Shown piece by piece: positions 24,473 through 35,046 of a stretch of 64,000 bases of DNA. The notes under the pieces are model-generated. The model saw nothing but the letters and a program-made list of their open reading frames with translations. It was not told the DNA's origin and did not search any database. The DNA lies in the NCBI GenBank assembly GCA_914767935.1, contig OU612044.1, positions 155,140,196-155,204,195 on the forward strand, read 5' to 3'. The DNA comes from Coremacera marginata. Its lineage: Eukaryota > Arthropoda > Insecta > Diptera > Sciomyzidae. A program made the translations under genes and the position numbers. Position 1 is the first letter of the stretch, and the number at the start of each line of letters is the position of its first letter.

Positions 24473-26384
24473 GTTTTCTTTTTTAAAAAGTTTTTACCAT
24501 GTGTTATATGATAAAACATCAGTTTAACAGTTTTTTTTGAAACTGACGCGGTAGCAAATTTATTTTGTTGAGAGAAATTAAGATGAAGCATAAGGCCCGT
24601 AGACAAAGGGAGAAATTTAGGTGTTCAAGCCCCGCCCCCCCCCCCCCTTAGGGTCCAAACAGTATAAAAAAATAACACAAATGTATTAAATTCAAAGAGT
24701 ATTAAATTCAAAATGTAATTTTTTTTTTAAGATAAACTGTGATAATGATGTTAATTTTCTTAAAAACTTCACTTAATGAAACATTTTTTTTTTGAAAGTG
24801 AAAGATTAACTTTGCTTATAAAAGTCACAATCATTATATTTGAATTCATCTCCAAGAAGTTTGTACATTAGAAAATCAGTTTCAATGCTCAAAAAGCCCC
24901 TGATATCCAGTAAAATATGTATATATATATGTATATATATATGTAATTATACCTAAAACGAATATAATTTTATAAATTGAAGAAAATTAGCTTGACATTT
25001 TTTAGGCAATATCTAAGCTTATTGGTCCCAAAACTTCTGAAAAAGTATTCATTTGAATGGATTTTTTTTCTTAGTTTTTATATGCTTATAGTGCAAAAAA
25101 TACATGATTCACGAAATTTAACACATTATGGGGTATTCCACGTAAAGCGAATGACTAAAAAGTTTGACCATTTTATTTAGTTATTTTCTTGGTATATAAG
25201 ACATCTAAAATGTCAAACTTGGCGCAAAAATTTAGCCCTGTGCGAAGTCTTTTCCAAATAACAGGTTTCGGATCTAAATCTAAATATGCTTTTTTTCGAA
25301 AAAAAATTCTCAATAGAAAAAATATTTGTAAAACATTTTATACAGAACCAATTCTATAGTGATTTGATGATTTTTCAATCATGTTACCAAACTTTCATAA
25401 AAAAAATTAACAATTACAGTTTTTTAAACTTGGGCATTTTTTAAATTATTTTTATTATATTTTAAAAATAAAAAACAATTTGGTAGTTCAAAAAATTTAG
25501 TTTTTAGTTTTTTTTAATTTAAAAATAATTTAAATATAAATCCAAGACCGATTAAATTCTTAAATATCCAAAAAAAGTTACTGTTTCAGTCTTTTTATAA
25601 AAATTGAACCATGAGATTGAATTTTCATGAGATATCTTAAGTAATACATTGGGTATAAGATACAGTTTTCGATTTACGGTTTTTGAAAAATTGTCTGAAA
25701 TTTAAATATGACTTTTATCGGAGTCTATTCCTCTGCTATAAAAATTTTATTATAAAATAATACATAATAATTGTTATTAAAATCGAACCAATGAAATGAA
25801 ACTGTTAAATTTTTAAAGATCTAAAAATATTTCTTTTAATATTATTTAAATTGTCGAAATCGTTTTCGAGAATAGTAATATTTTAGCCCTTAACGATAAC
25901 TCGAACTAGTGTTCACGCAGGTTCAAATAGTTGCACACAAGCTGGGGATCAATAAAGATCGTTTCGAAGATTTGTTTTCTCCCATTTATGTGAAATGTCC
26001 ATAAATGCTGTGAATACAGGTTCACCAGGTGAACTTATTAAAAAATGTTTTCATTCTTCATAGCGGATTTTAATTTTGATTTTAACAAACTGTAAAAAAT
26101 CTAACCTTTTTTTACCGTTCACACTAATATTGTTGAATTAGTAAAATTTTGTCACAGAAATTTTTAGTTTTTGTGCTTATTTTCAGAATAATACTTTTTA
26201 AAAGAAAATTAAAAATTTTCAATTTAGACCATTTTTCAACCTTTTTCAGAAGGTATATTCACAAATAGTTTTAAAACGAATTTGCTTAAAAATTTCCATA
26301 TCCTTTCTTTTAGCTTTTACTGATATCTACTTATAGAATTTTTATCAAAACCCCCCTCCCCCCCTTAGGTAAATCCTGGCTACG
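24473..26384. other. AT-rich sequence with short homology to 60.3 kb
   Basis: 24510-24600 matches 60285-60365 (CAGTTTAACAGTTTTTT, AAATTTATTTTGT, AGAGAAA blocks). The remainder is AT-rich with a C-run at about 24640 and TA-dinucleotide stretches near 24915-24945. No gene is seen. Confidence 0.5.
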
Positions 26385-26730
26385 TGCCTGGGAAGCACCA
26401 ACAACAAAAATGATGCACAGCTTTTTGAAGTGTCTGCGACTCTCTCGCACTCTACTCCTGCTCGCGTAGGCCACAGCAACGATGTTTAATAAGGTTGTGC
26501 CTCTATGTATTTTGTTGTTGCTTTCCCATTGCCCCATTGGGAAAAAAGGGATTTTTACATTTGCTTAGTTTCATCTATCTTAATGGTAATATATTTGAAT
26601 TAAAATTATATTGTGCACATCTACTCAAAAATACCTTTCCATCGAAATAGGTTTTATGTGAATATGTTAAAGTTAACACAGGTAAATAGGGATTACAAAC
26701 TTTTTGTTTGCGTATTAATATATAGCTTAT
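26385..26730 (+). repeat. Dispersed repeat family A, copy 2
   Basis: Reads CCAACAACAAAAATGATGCACAGC, then TTTTGAAGTGTCT, ACTCTCTC, ATTTTGTTGTTGCTTTCCC, ATTATATTGTGCACATCTAC and GTGAATATGTTAAAGTTAAC. It matches the outer parts of 60400-63050 in the same order and 11353-11565 in inverse orientation. No open frame is shared between copies, so it is a non-coding repeat. Confidence 0.8.
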
Positions 26731-27433
26731 ATGAAAAACTTCTGTTTTATAAAAAAGTCAAGAGATGTTGCTATTTTAAGGTGGTAGAAAATAATTTTTG
26801 TTTTTCTTAGCTTCATACAAATTTTCATATGTTTGATTGCCATAACAAATAAGATTTCATTGACAGTTATTTGGATATTTATTGTGAAAAATGTTTGGAA
26901 AATACTTTTTAATTTACAGTAAGAAAAATTTTTAAAAATTTATTAGGAATTTTTTATTTTACTGAAACTTAAAAGTAAAATAACTCAAAAACTACTGAAC
27001 CAAATAAGCTGCAGTTTGCAATCGATAGCTTTGAATGTCCATGAACACTGCTCTGAGATATAGGAAAGCCAAACAAAGTTGCTCACTTTAGGTAATTTTA
27101 GGGTTTAATTTACCATTTTTTTAAGATGAAATTTTTATTGTTAATTTTTTCAATTGGATATTTACTGTATAAAATGCTAAAAAAATTAGTTTTCATGAGC
27201 AGTAAGTAAAATTTTTTACAATTTGAACTTTAAACTTAAATTTAAAAGTAAAATAAATCAAAAGCTACTGAACCAAATAAGCTGCGGATTTCGATAGATG
27301 GCTTAGAACGTCCATGAAAACTTGGCGCTTAGGTTATATCTGGGTTTTATTTACTATTTTTTTGAGATTATGCCCTAAAATGTTTCCTTGTTTTAGAAGC
27401 TTATGTAGCAAATGTTTTGAGCTATAGCTTAAA
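26731..27433. other. Intergenic stretch downstream of lipocalin 1, with an internal direct repeat
   Basis: A ~250 bp unit is repeated imperfectly: AAAAGTAAAATAACTCAAAAACTACTGAACCAAATAAGCTGC near 26970 and again near 27245, each followed by CGATAG, TGTCCATGAA-like sequence. The function is unknown. Confidence 0.55.
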
Positions 27434-27439
27434 TTTATT
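27434..27439 (-). terminator. Poly(A) signal of lipocalin 1
   Basis: AATAAA on the minus strand, about 80 bases past the TAA of lipocalin 1, in an AT-rich stretch. Position and orientation fit a cleavage signal. Confidence 0.6.
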
Positions 27440-27519
27440 TATAATAGTCAGCAATAGATTCTGTTTTTACATATTTTCCTCTAGTTTGCTCAGCATTCAT
27501 TATAGTCTTCATTATAGAC

Positions 27520-28394
27520 TTAGAAGCAGCCATTTTGGTAGGTCTCAACCAATGGTTCCAGATAAAATCCTTGTTGAATCATAACATTCTTAGCCTGGGC
27601 AACAATACTAGCACTTGGCACGCGTTCACGCGTCAAGATCCAGACGGTGGCTTAAAATATCAAAATTATGAAATACCATAAATACCCTTAATATCGGCTG
27701 CTGTAAAACTCACTTGCGTGCGCATTAGTTGGAACATTATAGCATGAGTATACAACACTGTATGTGTGGTAATCGGTACCCACCACCCAGTAGTTAGTGG
27801 TAGCATTGTAACTTGGGGACACTGGGAAGACAACTTTAAGTTTGGCATTTTTAACTGGTACAGCATAGCCAACAATTTCAGCTGGTTTGTTTGAGCTGGT
27901 TGAAAAAGAAAATTAAAGGAACGACATGAAATGAAAAATTCTCAAAATTACACTAAGCAAAAGCAAGAAGCTTCTGCTACACTCACCTCATATCGAGCTG
28001 ACTGTTGGTAACGCTGACATTACCATCAGTGCGTAGACCATATTCAGCGGTAACACACTTGGCACCAATTTCGAATGGAGTTGGGTACTTAGCGTACTCG
28101 TACCACATGCCTAAATACTAGAAAATTAAACAAGCACAAGAAAGACGTTTAAAAAAGAGGGTAAAATTAATTTTACAGCACTTTTCTGCAAATGCTTCAA
28201 ATACCTGTGTCACATTGAATCCGTCAACGACATTGACAGTGTTATTGGGACAAGAACCAGCGGACAGCAGCTCAGCGCTGGCAATGCCAAGGAACGCCAG
28301 GGCAATCAAAACTCTACAAAAAATAATTTGTTAAAATTATAGAAGATAGATACTCGTACAGCACACTCAATCCCACTTACTTGTATGCAAACAT
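27520..28394 (-). CDS. Apolipoprotein-D-like lipocalin 1 (five exons, 188 aa)
   Basis: Coding exons on the minus strand are 28381-28394, 28205-28313, 27987-28117, 27714-27895 and 27520-27650. All have GT-AG borders, and the total is 567 nt including TAA. The protein has a signal peptide (MFAYKVLIALAFLGIASA, 1-18), then SCPN with the first Cys. The lipocalin GxW box is G44-M45-W46 in YLGMWYEYAKYP. The second conserved region is NYWVVGTDYHTY (119-130), and the third-region Arg lies in WILTRE (149-154). Four cysteines (26, 62, 136, 187) fit the two disulfides of the apolipoprotein D/Lazarillo group. NNT and NVT are possible N-glycosylation sites. Length is typical for the family. Lipocalins of this group are secreted carriers of small hydrophobic ligands; the ligand here is unknown. 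The gene is nested antisense in a ZP-gene intron, next to a paralogue about 5.7 kb away. Confidence 0.93.
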
Positions 28395-28467
28395 TTTTTC
28401 TTGCAATAAACTTCTTGACGCTTGAGCAATAGTGGAGGTTCTAGCAGTTTATGACAGTCTATGGCGG

Positions 28468-28476
28468 CTATTTATT
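28468..28476 (-). promoter_or_regulatory. TATA-like box of lipocalin 1
   Basis: AATAAATAG on the minus strand, about 75 bases upstream of the ATG. The start site would fall roughly 30 bases downstream, leaving a short 5' leader. It is weaker than the TATAAATA box of the paralogue. Inferred from position only. Confidence 0.35.
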
Positions 28477-29164
28477 GTGGAAATATTTTAATCGTTATCT
28501 TAAAAATTTGACAACACTTTAGACATATGTTATATCTAAAGATAAAAAAAAAGCTGAGTCAACTTAAAATCTATAAACCTATTTTTTTTTTTATACTAGG
28601 TATTTATTTATATTGAATTTTGACGATTTTAAATAAATTTGCATGAATTACACATTCTTATCTTTAAAATTTTTGTTGTTGTTTGTTGAAATGGAATCAA
28701 AATTAATTATATTGTAAAGTTGAAATGTTAAAATGACGAAAATTTGACATTATCTGCGATTTTGTTGGTTGAGATTATTTAGATTCTCGCAAAATTTTTT
28801 GCCTTTTCAATGCAATACTTTTAGAAACTTCTCGACAATTCAATTTTGTTTAAATAATTGTATATGACTTTACTTCGATTAGTATTCGATTATGTTTCTA
28901 GCAATTTTTTCGCTAAATGTGTCTTATCGATGTTTGATAATTTTAACAAAATTTTTGGAATTCAATCAAAATAAGTGATAAGAGTGAAAGATTAAAAAAA
29001 ACTTTATAACTGAAGAAAAAGTATTAAAGGCTAAAAAAACAATTTTTTTTTTTTATTAAGAACCAGTTAGAATCAGAAACCGCCACCGTCCATGTCTGCT
29101 GTTGCATTTTTGGTGTGGATAATGAAAAATAAACGGAACATTATTTAAGTGTTTCGTAGAAAGC
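28477..29164. other. AT-rich upstream flank of lipocalin 1
   Basis: No gene or element is recognised. It may contain lipocalin control sequences. Confidence 0.35.
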
Positions 29165-30076
29165 ATGACACATCATTCCGTTGCTTTTTTGCTTGCGTAC
29201 ACGAGCGCAAACACATACACTACACTACGATGGCATAAAAAATTAACACAAACATTATCATTCTGTACTGTTCGAGAGGAAAACGTACGGTACTGTAAGT
29301 GTAGGTGTGCTCAGAAGAAATGTTGAGCGGCAAAAAATAATACGACCAGCTCATATGTTTGACAATTCTACGGGTCCAGTTGCGGGAGATATAAACTATT
29401 TTCAGTTTTTGGAGTCATAAAAGGGTGGCAGATAGGGGAAAGGTGTTTTGCGAAGAAATGTTGAAGGGCAAAAAATAATGGGACCAGCTTATATATATGA
29501 CCACTCTAGGAGTCCAATTGCAAAAGATATATTTTATTTTTGACAGCTTTTGCAGTTTTTCTCTTTTTTGTATGGGGACCTAAAGAAAGGTGGCATATAG
29601 GGGGTAGGTGTGCTAGGTAGATATGTTAAGTGACAAAAAATAATAGGACCAGTATATATATTTGACCTCTCTAGGAGTCCAGTTGCGGGAGATATAAGCT
29701 ATTTTTTACAGTTTTTGTGCTTTTTGGATGCGGACGCAAAGAAGGTTGGCAGATAAGGGTTAGGTGTGTTCGGAAGAAATGTTGACGGGCAAAAAATTTT
29801 AGAACCAGTTTCTATATTTGACCCTTCTAGGAGTCAGTTTGCGGAAGATATAAACTATTTTTGTGTTTTTGTATGGAGACCCAAAGAAGGGTGGCAGATA
29901 AGGGGTAGGTGTGCTTGGAAAAAAGGTTGAGCGGCAAAAAATAATAGGACCACCATATATCTTTGACCCCACTAAAAGTTCAGCTGCGGGAGATATAAAC
30001 TATTTTCGACAGTTCGTGCAGCTTGTGTTTTTTGTATAGAAACCCAAGGAAGGGTGGCAGATAGGGGGGTAGGTAT

Positions 30077-31382
30077 CAGAGAACTGCACAAGCCTATTCA
30101 TTTGCAATTTCAAGTACTTGCCAAATTTATGAATACAAGCGCGCTTGAACTTGATAATTTTCAATCAAGTTCAAGTATACTTGAAATTAGTCAAGTCGAC
30201 GTCAGCTTGTTGCCCGAATTTATGAACGCGTGATCTACGACACGAAGTAAATACAAGCGGCAGCAGACTTGAAACGTACGTCATAGAGATTGAAAAGCTT
30301 GAATTTGTTTGCGAATTTTCAACTAACTCAACTTACTTGCTTAAGAAAAGCATAGTTAAAGAAAAATTTCTTGGGCACAAGGGTGTACCCAAATAAATAG
30401 TTTTGAAAATATTTTGTGAAAAATATGGGTCGCTGATATGGGTGGTACTCAACAATGTTTTCTTCGTCCTTTTTTTTTTTAAATATTTTATGCTGTAAAT
30501 TTTGCCAATTATTTGGAATCTGATGTGTTTCGACGTCCCCCCCCCTAAAAATGTGCAAAATGAGGGATTGATAGATCCCTCTATTTATGCGTCTCAGAAA
30601 TGCTTCCCCCCTTAGAAATCGTAAAAAAATGGTTAAATTTTACCTATTTTGCTTCCTCTTCGAGATATGGCACTTTTTCTATTTTTTCGAAGATTTTTCG
30701 AGAATATTTCAAGGATTTCTCGATATCTTTCGATTTTATGTTGTTCCATATCTCGAAAGGGAAAAAAATAGGTAAAAATTAACCAATTTTTGGGAGTTTC
30801 TATTTGGGGAAGCATTTTTGAGACACACAAATAGGGGGTCTATTAGCCCCCATTCGACATATTTTTAGGGAGGGACCGAAACACGTGTATGATTTACAAT
30901 TTGACTTACAGTGGAGAGTTAAACACGTGTTGAGATATGTAAATCTATAATCTCAGAACAACATCTTCATAACATCAGAATCCAAATAACTGATCCGACT
31001 TAGATTGCAAAAAAGGGCAAAATCAGTCAAAATCACAAAAAAGTGTTGTTACGGTCCACCCTAGTGTCCAAGCAACATTTTATATTCTGACACCAGAATC
31101 GCAATCAGCGATCCCCAAGACAACAAGCTTTCCCAATTTTAACTATTTGAACTATTTGGACACTTGCAAGCTTATAAGCTTTTGCCGAACATATCAATCT
31201 TTTCAAGTATTTTCCCGAAAATTTCAAGCGCTTGAAGTTCTTGTGCGCAGCAGAGCAGTAAATCTTGCAATTGATTAGTTTGATACGAAGCTTGCTTTGC
31301 TTGGTTTTTTCAAGTTTAAACCAAGTGAATTTTCAAATACTTGAAGAAGCTTGATTTTTCAAGTACTTGATGCAGATCTCTG
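30077..31382. mobile_element. Non-autonomous hAT-type element with hobo-like ends (~1.3 kb)
   Basis: The left terminus CAGAGAACTGCACAAGCC and the inverted right terminus CAGAGATCTGCATCAAG match the hobo/Hermes pattern (CAGAGAACTGCA in hobo). Subterminal regions are dense in AAGTACTTGA and its inverse, as expected for transposase binding sites. It interrupts a unit of the 190 bp array. No clean 8 bp duplication is visible (GTAGGTAT left, GTGGGGGG right). There is no transposase, but a large foldback lies inside (30525-30890). Confidence 0.75.
30525..30890. repeat. ~365 bp foldback inside the hAT element
   Basis: Paired arms run from GTGTTTCGACGTCCCCCC / GGGAGGGACCGAAACAC inward. They continue through CTAAAAATGTG / ATATTTTTAG, GCGTCTCAGAAATGCTTCCC / GGGGAAGCATTTTTGAGAC and ATTTTACCTATTTT / AAATAGGTAAAAAT to CGAGATATGG / CCATATCTCG. 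The loop is AT-rich with TTTTCGAAGATTTTTCGAGAA. Frames on both strands mirror each other because of the palindrome. Confidence 0.85.
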
Positions 31383-31799
31383 GTGGGGGGTATATTGCAA
31401 AGAAATGTTGAGGAGCAAAAAATAATATTATGAATTCCTTTATATGATCCCTCTAGAAATCCACTTGCGGGAGATATAAACTATTTTGTGTTGTGTTTTT
31501 TATACTGGACCCAAAGAAACGTGACAGAACAGGGGTAGGTGAGAAACATTAAATGAATTATTTGCAATCCCAATTAAATTGTTTTCGCTTTCTTTGTCTC
31601 TCATGAACCGCAACACTTACGGTTACTTTAATATAGCTACGGAACGGAATGATAATAAATTTGCTCACTTTTATGCAACCGTAGTTTATTGTTTGTGTTT
31701 GCGTTCCAGCACACAAACTATAACGCTACAGAATAGCGAGTACCCCTAACAAAACAGAGAGATTTGGTCTTCCGAGTCCTAGTAGGAAGGAGGTGTGAT

Positions 31800-33640
31800 T
31801 GTTGTCGTAAGAAGGCCAGTTAAAAAAAACTGTCGCAGCGTGTTTTGCCTGCATTTGGAGTTTAAAGGTGGCCAAGGGTATACCTACCTGATCCTATCCT
31901 GCAAGAATAGCGGCGATTGTACCCCTTCCAGTCGCCAGTTCATCAGTTTTGCAATTGCCTTCTATATCCATATATCCATACAAAGTGTATCCTGAATTGC
32001 TCAGCCATCTCTTTGAGAGATTTGCGGCATGCAGCAAGAGATTTAGAGTTTTGGGTATAGAAGCATAATGCTTTTAGCGTCGTTTGACTGTCTGCAAAGA
32101 TATATACAGCTTTCCCTGAGGTGCTCAGCTGGTTGAGTTGCTGTGCTGTTTTCTTGATGGCAATTCTCCCCCAACCATTCCCCCCTTGAGTTTAGAGCCG
32201 TCGGTAAATATGTTTTTGGCCCCCTCCATATAGTGAGGCCTGCTTTCCCATTCCTGTCGTGTAGGAATGCACACATTGTATTTTTTGACAAAGATTTGAT
32301 CAGAGCAGATTACTGGTGTACTGTTGGAAGGGTTAGTAGTCGAGACCAGTATTTGCGTGTGTCCATTACCAGCTGCGAACCAGGATGCAGACTCCCTTAG
32401 CCTCAGATCTGTGATAGTAGCACCTTCGATGGCAATTAGGTTAGAGTGAGTGCAGGATAACGTTTAACGCATTCGTTGGAGCAGACCGCGAGGCCGCTGT
32501 TATGCATGCTAAGGAATACTTACTGAGGAATAATACGGAATACTTACGAGTGACCGGCTACCACACAATTATTCATGGAGTAGAATTGGGCAGACAATAG
32601 CAGTGTAAGTCCAGCGGACTATGATGGGAGAAAATAACCATTTTTTGCCTATTGATTTTTTACATTCGAAGAGTGCGAAGAGTCAATTGAAGTCTCCTAT
32701 CTAAGATTGATGCAGATTGATAAGATTGAAAATTGGTGCTGTTGCTGATGTTCAGCCTGAAGTTGTTAAGATTCCAGGGATTCAAGAGAACCACTTCCGT
32801 CTTTGCCGGGTTCCCGCTGAGCCCGCAGGTTACAGCCCAGCTGGTTAGCGACCAAAGCTCGGTCTCCATGAGGTTACAGAGTATTTGCGGATATTTACAA
32901 CGTATGATGTTAGAGACTTCATCCACGTGCGCTAGCACCTGATGCGCATCTTCTTCCATGCGTCGTAGCTTGTGGTTGATCGTTACGACCCATAGGAGTA
33001 GATAGAGGACCCCCTCCCTGAAATCTTTTGGACTGGCTTCAGAGGCTTTGTCTGCCTTAGGTATGAAAACCACTTTAGTCTCTCTCCAACCGTTGAGAGT
33101 GTGGTTTAGTTGTAGGCAACTAGAGAAAATGGTCTGAAGCCAGGGCATTATATGCGGGAGGGTATGTTGAAGCTGTGCCGCCACAATTTCATAAGGACCT
33201 GGAGATTTGTAGGGCTGGAATGTGGTCACTGCCCATGTAATCTTCCTTCTGCCTACTATGGAGTGTACCAGTTGAGATGAGGTGCCTATGAGCCGTGTTG
33301 AGGCACGAGGTGTGTCAGTTGTACTGGCGGAAAAATGGGTATCCATGAGAAGGTTGAGAGATTCAAGGTTTGACTCTGTCCAGTTGCCGTCATCTTTTTG
33401 TGTGTGGCTTGGCGATATGGGGAATTTGGATAGAATTTTTCGTAGTCGAGGTGCCTACGACGTTGATTCAATATTACTGCAGCCGCTTTATAATTACTAA
33501 GTTTAGACTTATAGCTATTCCAGAAAGCTTTCTTGTTGGTACGTTTGGCGGAGTTGAATTCCTTCCGGCACTCCCTACGAAGTACCCCCAGTTTACGGGA
33601 CCACCAAGGTGATATATGTAAATTTTTCTCATATTAATTT
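31800..33640 (-). pseudogene. LOA/R1-like non-LTR retrotransposon remnant
   Basis: Minus strand from about 33615: RRECRKEFNSAKRTNKKAFW, NSYKSKLSNYKAAAVILNQR, then TWAVTTFQPYKSPGPYEIVA-like sequence (ITWAVTTFQPYKSPGP), AAQLQHTLPHIMPWLQTIFS, LNGWRETKVVFIPKADKASE and SPKDFREG. It then skips to LLLWVVTINHKLRRMEEDAH, HQVLAHVDEVSNIIRCKYPQ, MELWSLTSWAV-like and GLSGNPAKTEVVLLNPWNLN. The central RT palm is therefore shortened and the expected HVDDV motif reads HVDEV. Further 3', frames with KAGLTIWRGPKTYLPTALNS and QSNDAKSIMLLYPK suggest an RNase H part. Frameshifts are common. The K/SPGPDGI and AKTE motifs place it near the LOA/R1 group. Confidence 0.78.
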
Positions 33641-34011
33641 TTATTAAAACACTTTCAAACATTAAAAAAAAAATTGACTTTTTAATCGGATATAAACATA
33701 GTTATGGTACAATAAAATAAGTGAGTTAAGCAGACTGTCCAAGATGGGGTACATATGCTTAAATCAATAATTCTTTCAAGCAAAACTTATGCAAATTTAT
33801 TTAATTATGAAAAACTAAGAAGTATCTATTTATCTTAGGAGAAACTAATTTTTTAAAATTAGTTTTTCCGTCTTCTAATCAACTCTATTCGAACAAGGTC
33901 GGGTAATCTGCTTGTAATTAATAATAACAATAATAAATAAGCTATCATATTTTTGAAAACTCAGCAGGAATAATCTTTCTCCAGTTCTTCTGAAAAGGCA
34001 TTGGAATATAT
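33641..34011. other. AT-rich spacer downstream of lipocalin 2
   Basis: Nothing recognised. Confidence 0.4.
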
Positions 34012-34017
34012 TTTATT
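34012..34017 (-). terminator. Poly(A) signal of lipocalin 2
   Basis: AATAAA on the minus strand about 115 bases past the stop codon, in correct orientation for the second lipocalin. Confidence 0.55.
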
Positions 34018-34131
34018 TATAAAGAAATTTACATAACATTTTTGCAGCTTAATAATGATTCATTCATTGATGATGCATTTACACCTCATTTTCTCACAGA
34101 TTGCGGAAGTGTATCTTACAGATGCCATTAC

Positions 34132-34955
34132 TTAGCAGTCAGTTTGAACTGTCATCTCAAATGGTTCAAGGGAAACGTTGTTTCTTGTAAAAACATCCAT
34201 GCATTTCTGGATAGTTTCTTCAGTTGCGTTTTGTTCACGGGTTAAGACCCAGGCATAAGCTGTTATAAGAAGTAATATCATGATAGATTAAGAAACGAAC
34301 GAACTTTACATGAAAATCTCTTGCTCACTTATGTGCGAAAACAGGAATGCCTGGCATGAGTAAACACAACTGTATGAAGTATAATCAGTATCCAAGACCC
34401 AGTAATTGGAAGATGGTGCGAAAAATTGGTTTACTGAGAAGCTAACCCTTAGCTTGCCATTTTCAACCACAGTGGCCTTGCCAATCACATCCTCCAAAAG
34501 ACCAGTTCTGAAGCGGGAAAAAGTTGCTCAATTGCAAAATGAGAATATCATTATTATTCGAAATTGAACTCACTTTAAATTAATCATACTATTGTTAACA
34601 CGAACACTTCCGTACTCTAGGCTGTAGTTTGCAGCATTGCATTTGCCATCCATTTCGAAAATAAATGGGTATCTGGCTTGTTCATGCCATACGCCCATAT
34701 ACTGAAAAAAAAATGGATGACTATGGAAAATTCTGTTAATAATTTTTATTAACAGTTAAACCTACATTTTCGACTTGGAAGTTTGGCAAAACTTGAATAC
34801 AATTGGGACAGCGGCCAAAATTCACAACTTCGGCACTGGCTAAACCGCAGAGTGCTAAAACAGCAAAAAGAAAAACGCTACAAAAAAGAAGAAGAACAAT
34901 TTTTTAGAATTCACACCTATGTTTAAGAAAATTGTACTTACCTATTCTTAAACAT
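34132..34955 (-). CDS. Apolipoprotein-D-like lipocalin 2 (five exons, 186 aa)
   Basis: Coding exons on the minus strand are 34942-34955, 34766-34877, 34574-34701, 34329-34507 and 34132-34259, totalling 561 nt including TAA. Exon 1 is exactly 14 nt, as in lipocalin 1, and every intron phase (2, 0, 2, 1) is the same. The protein has a signal peptide (MFKNSVFLFAVLALCGLASA, 1-20). The first-Cys region is FGRCPNC. GxW is G45-V46-W47 in YMGVWHEQARYP. It also has NYWVLDTDYTSY (119-130) and WVLTRE with the conserved Arg. It keeps the four family cysteines and adds others (for example in CPNC and SYSC). It is clearly a diverged paralogue of the gene at 27520-28394 and probably a secreted carrier with a different ligand preference. 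It is nested antisense in the ZP-gene intron. Confidence 0.93.
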
Positions 34956-35038
34956 TTTGGACTTGAACTAAATTTGATTTTGTCTTGTGCTTTAGGGCTT
35001 ATAATAAGTTCTGATGATTTTACACAATTCAGGCAAGC

Positions 35039-35046
35039 TATTTATA
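35039..35046 (-). promoter_or_regulatory. TATA box of lipocalin 2
   Basis: A perfect TATAAATA on the minus strand, about 85-90 bases before the ATG. A TCAGAAC initiator-like motif has its A at 35012, about 34 bases downstream of the start of the box. This spacing is usual for fly core promoters. Confidence 0.6.

Larger units (their letters stand above)
29165..31740. mobile_element. TIR element with internal ~190 bp tandem array, split by a hAT insertion
   Basis: The left end (29165-29300: CATTCCGTTGC, GCGCAAACACA, ACACTACGATGGCATAAAA, ATTATCATTC) is the inverse of the right end (31590-31740: GGAATGATAATAAATTTG, TTTATGCAACCGTAGT, TGTGTTTGCGTTCC). Between them a degenerate ~190 bp unit repeats (AGAAATGTTGAGCGGCAAAA, ATAATAGGACCAG, TTTGACC..TCTAGGAGTCCA, TTGCGGGAGATATAAACTAT, GGGTGGCAGATAGGGGTAGG), with about five units before and one after the hAT insertion. 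No protein is encoded. Confidence 0.72.
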
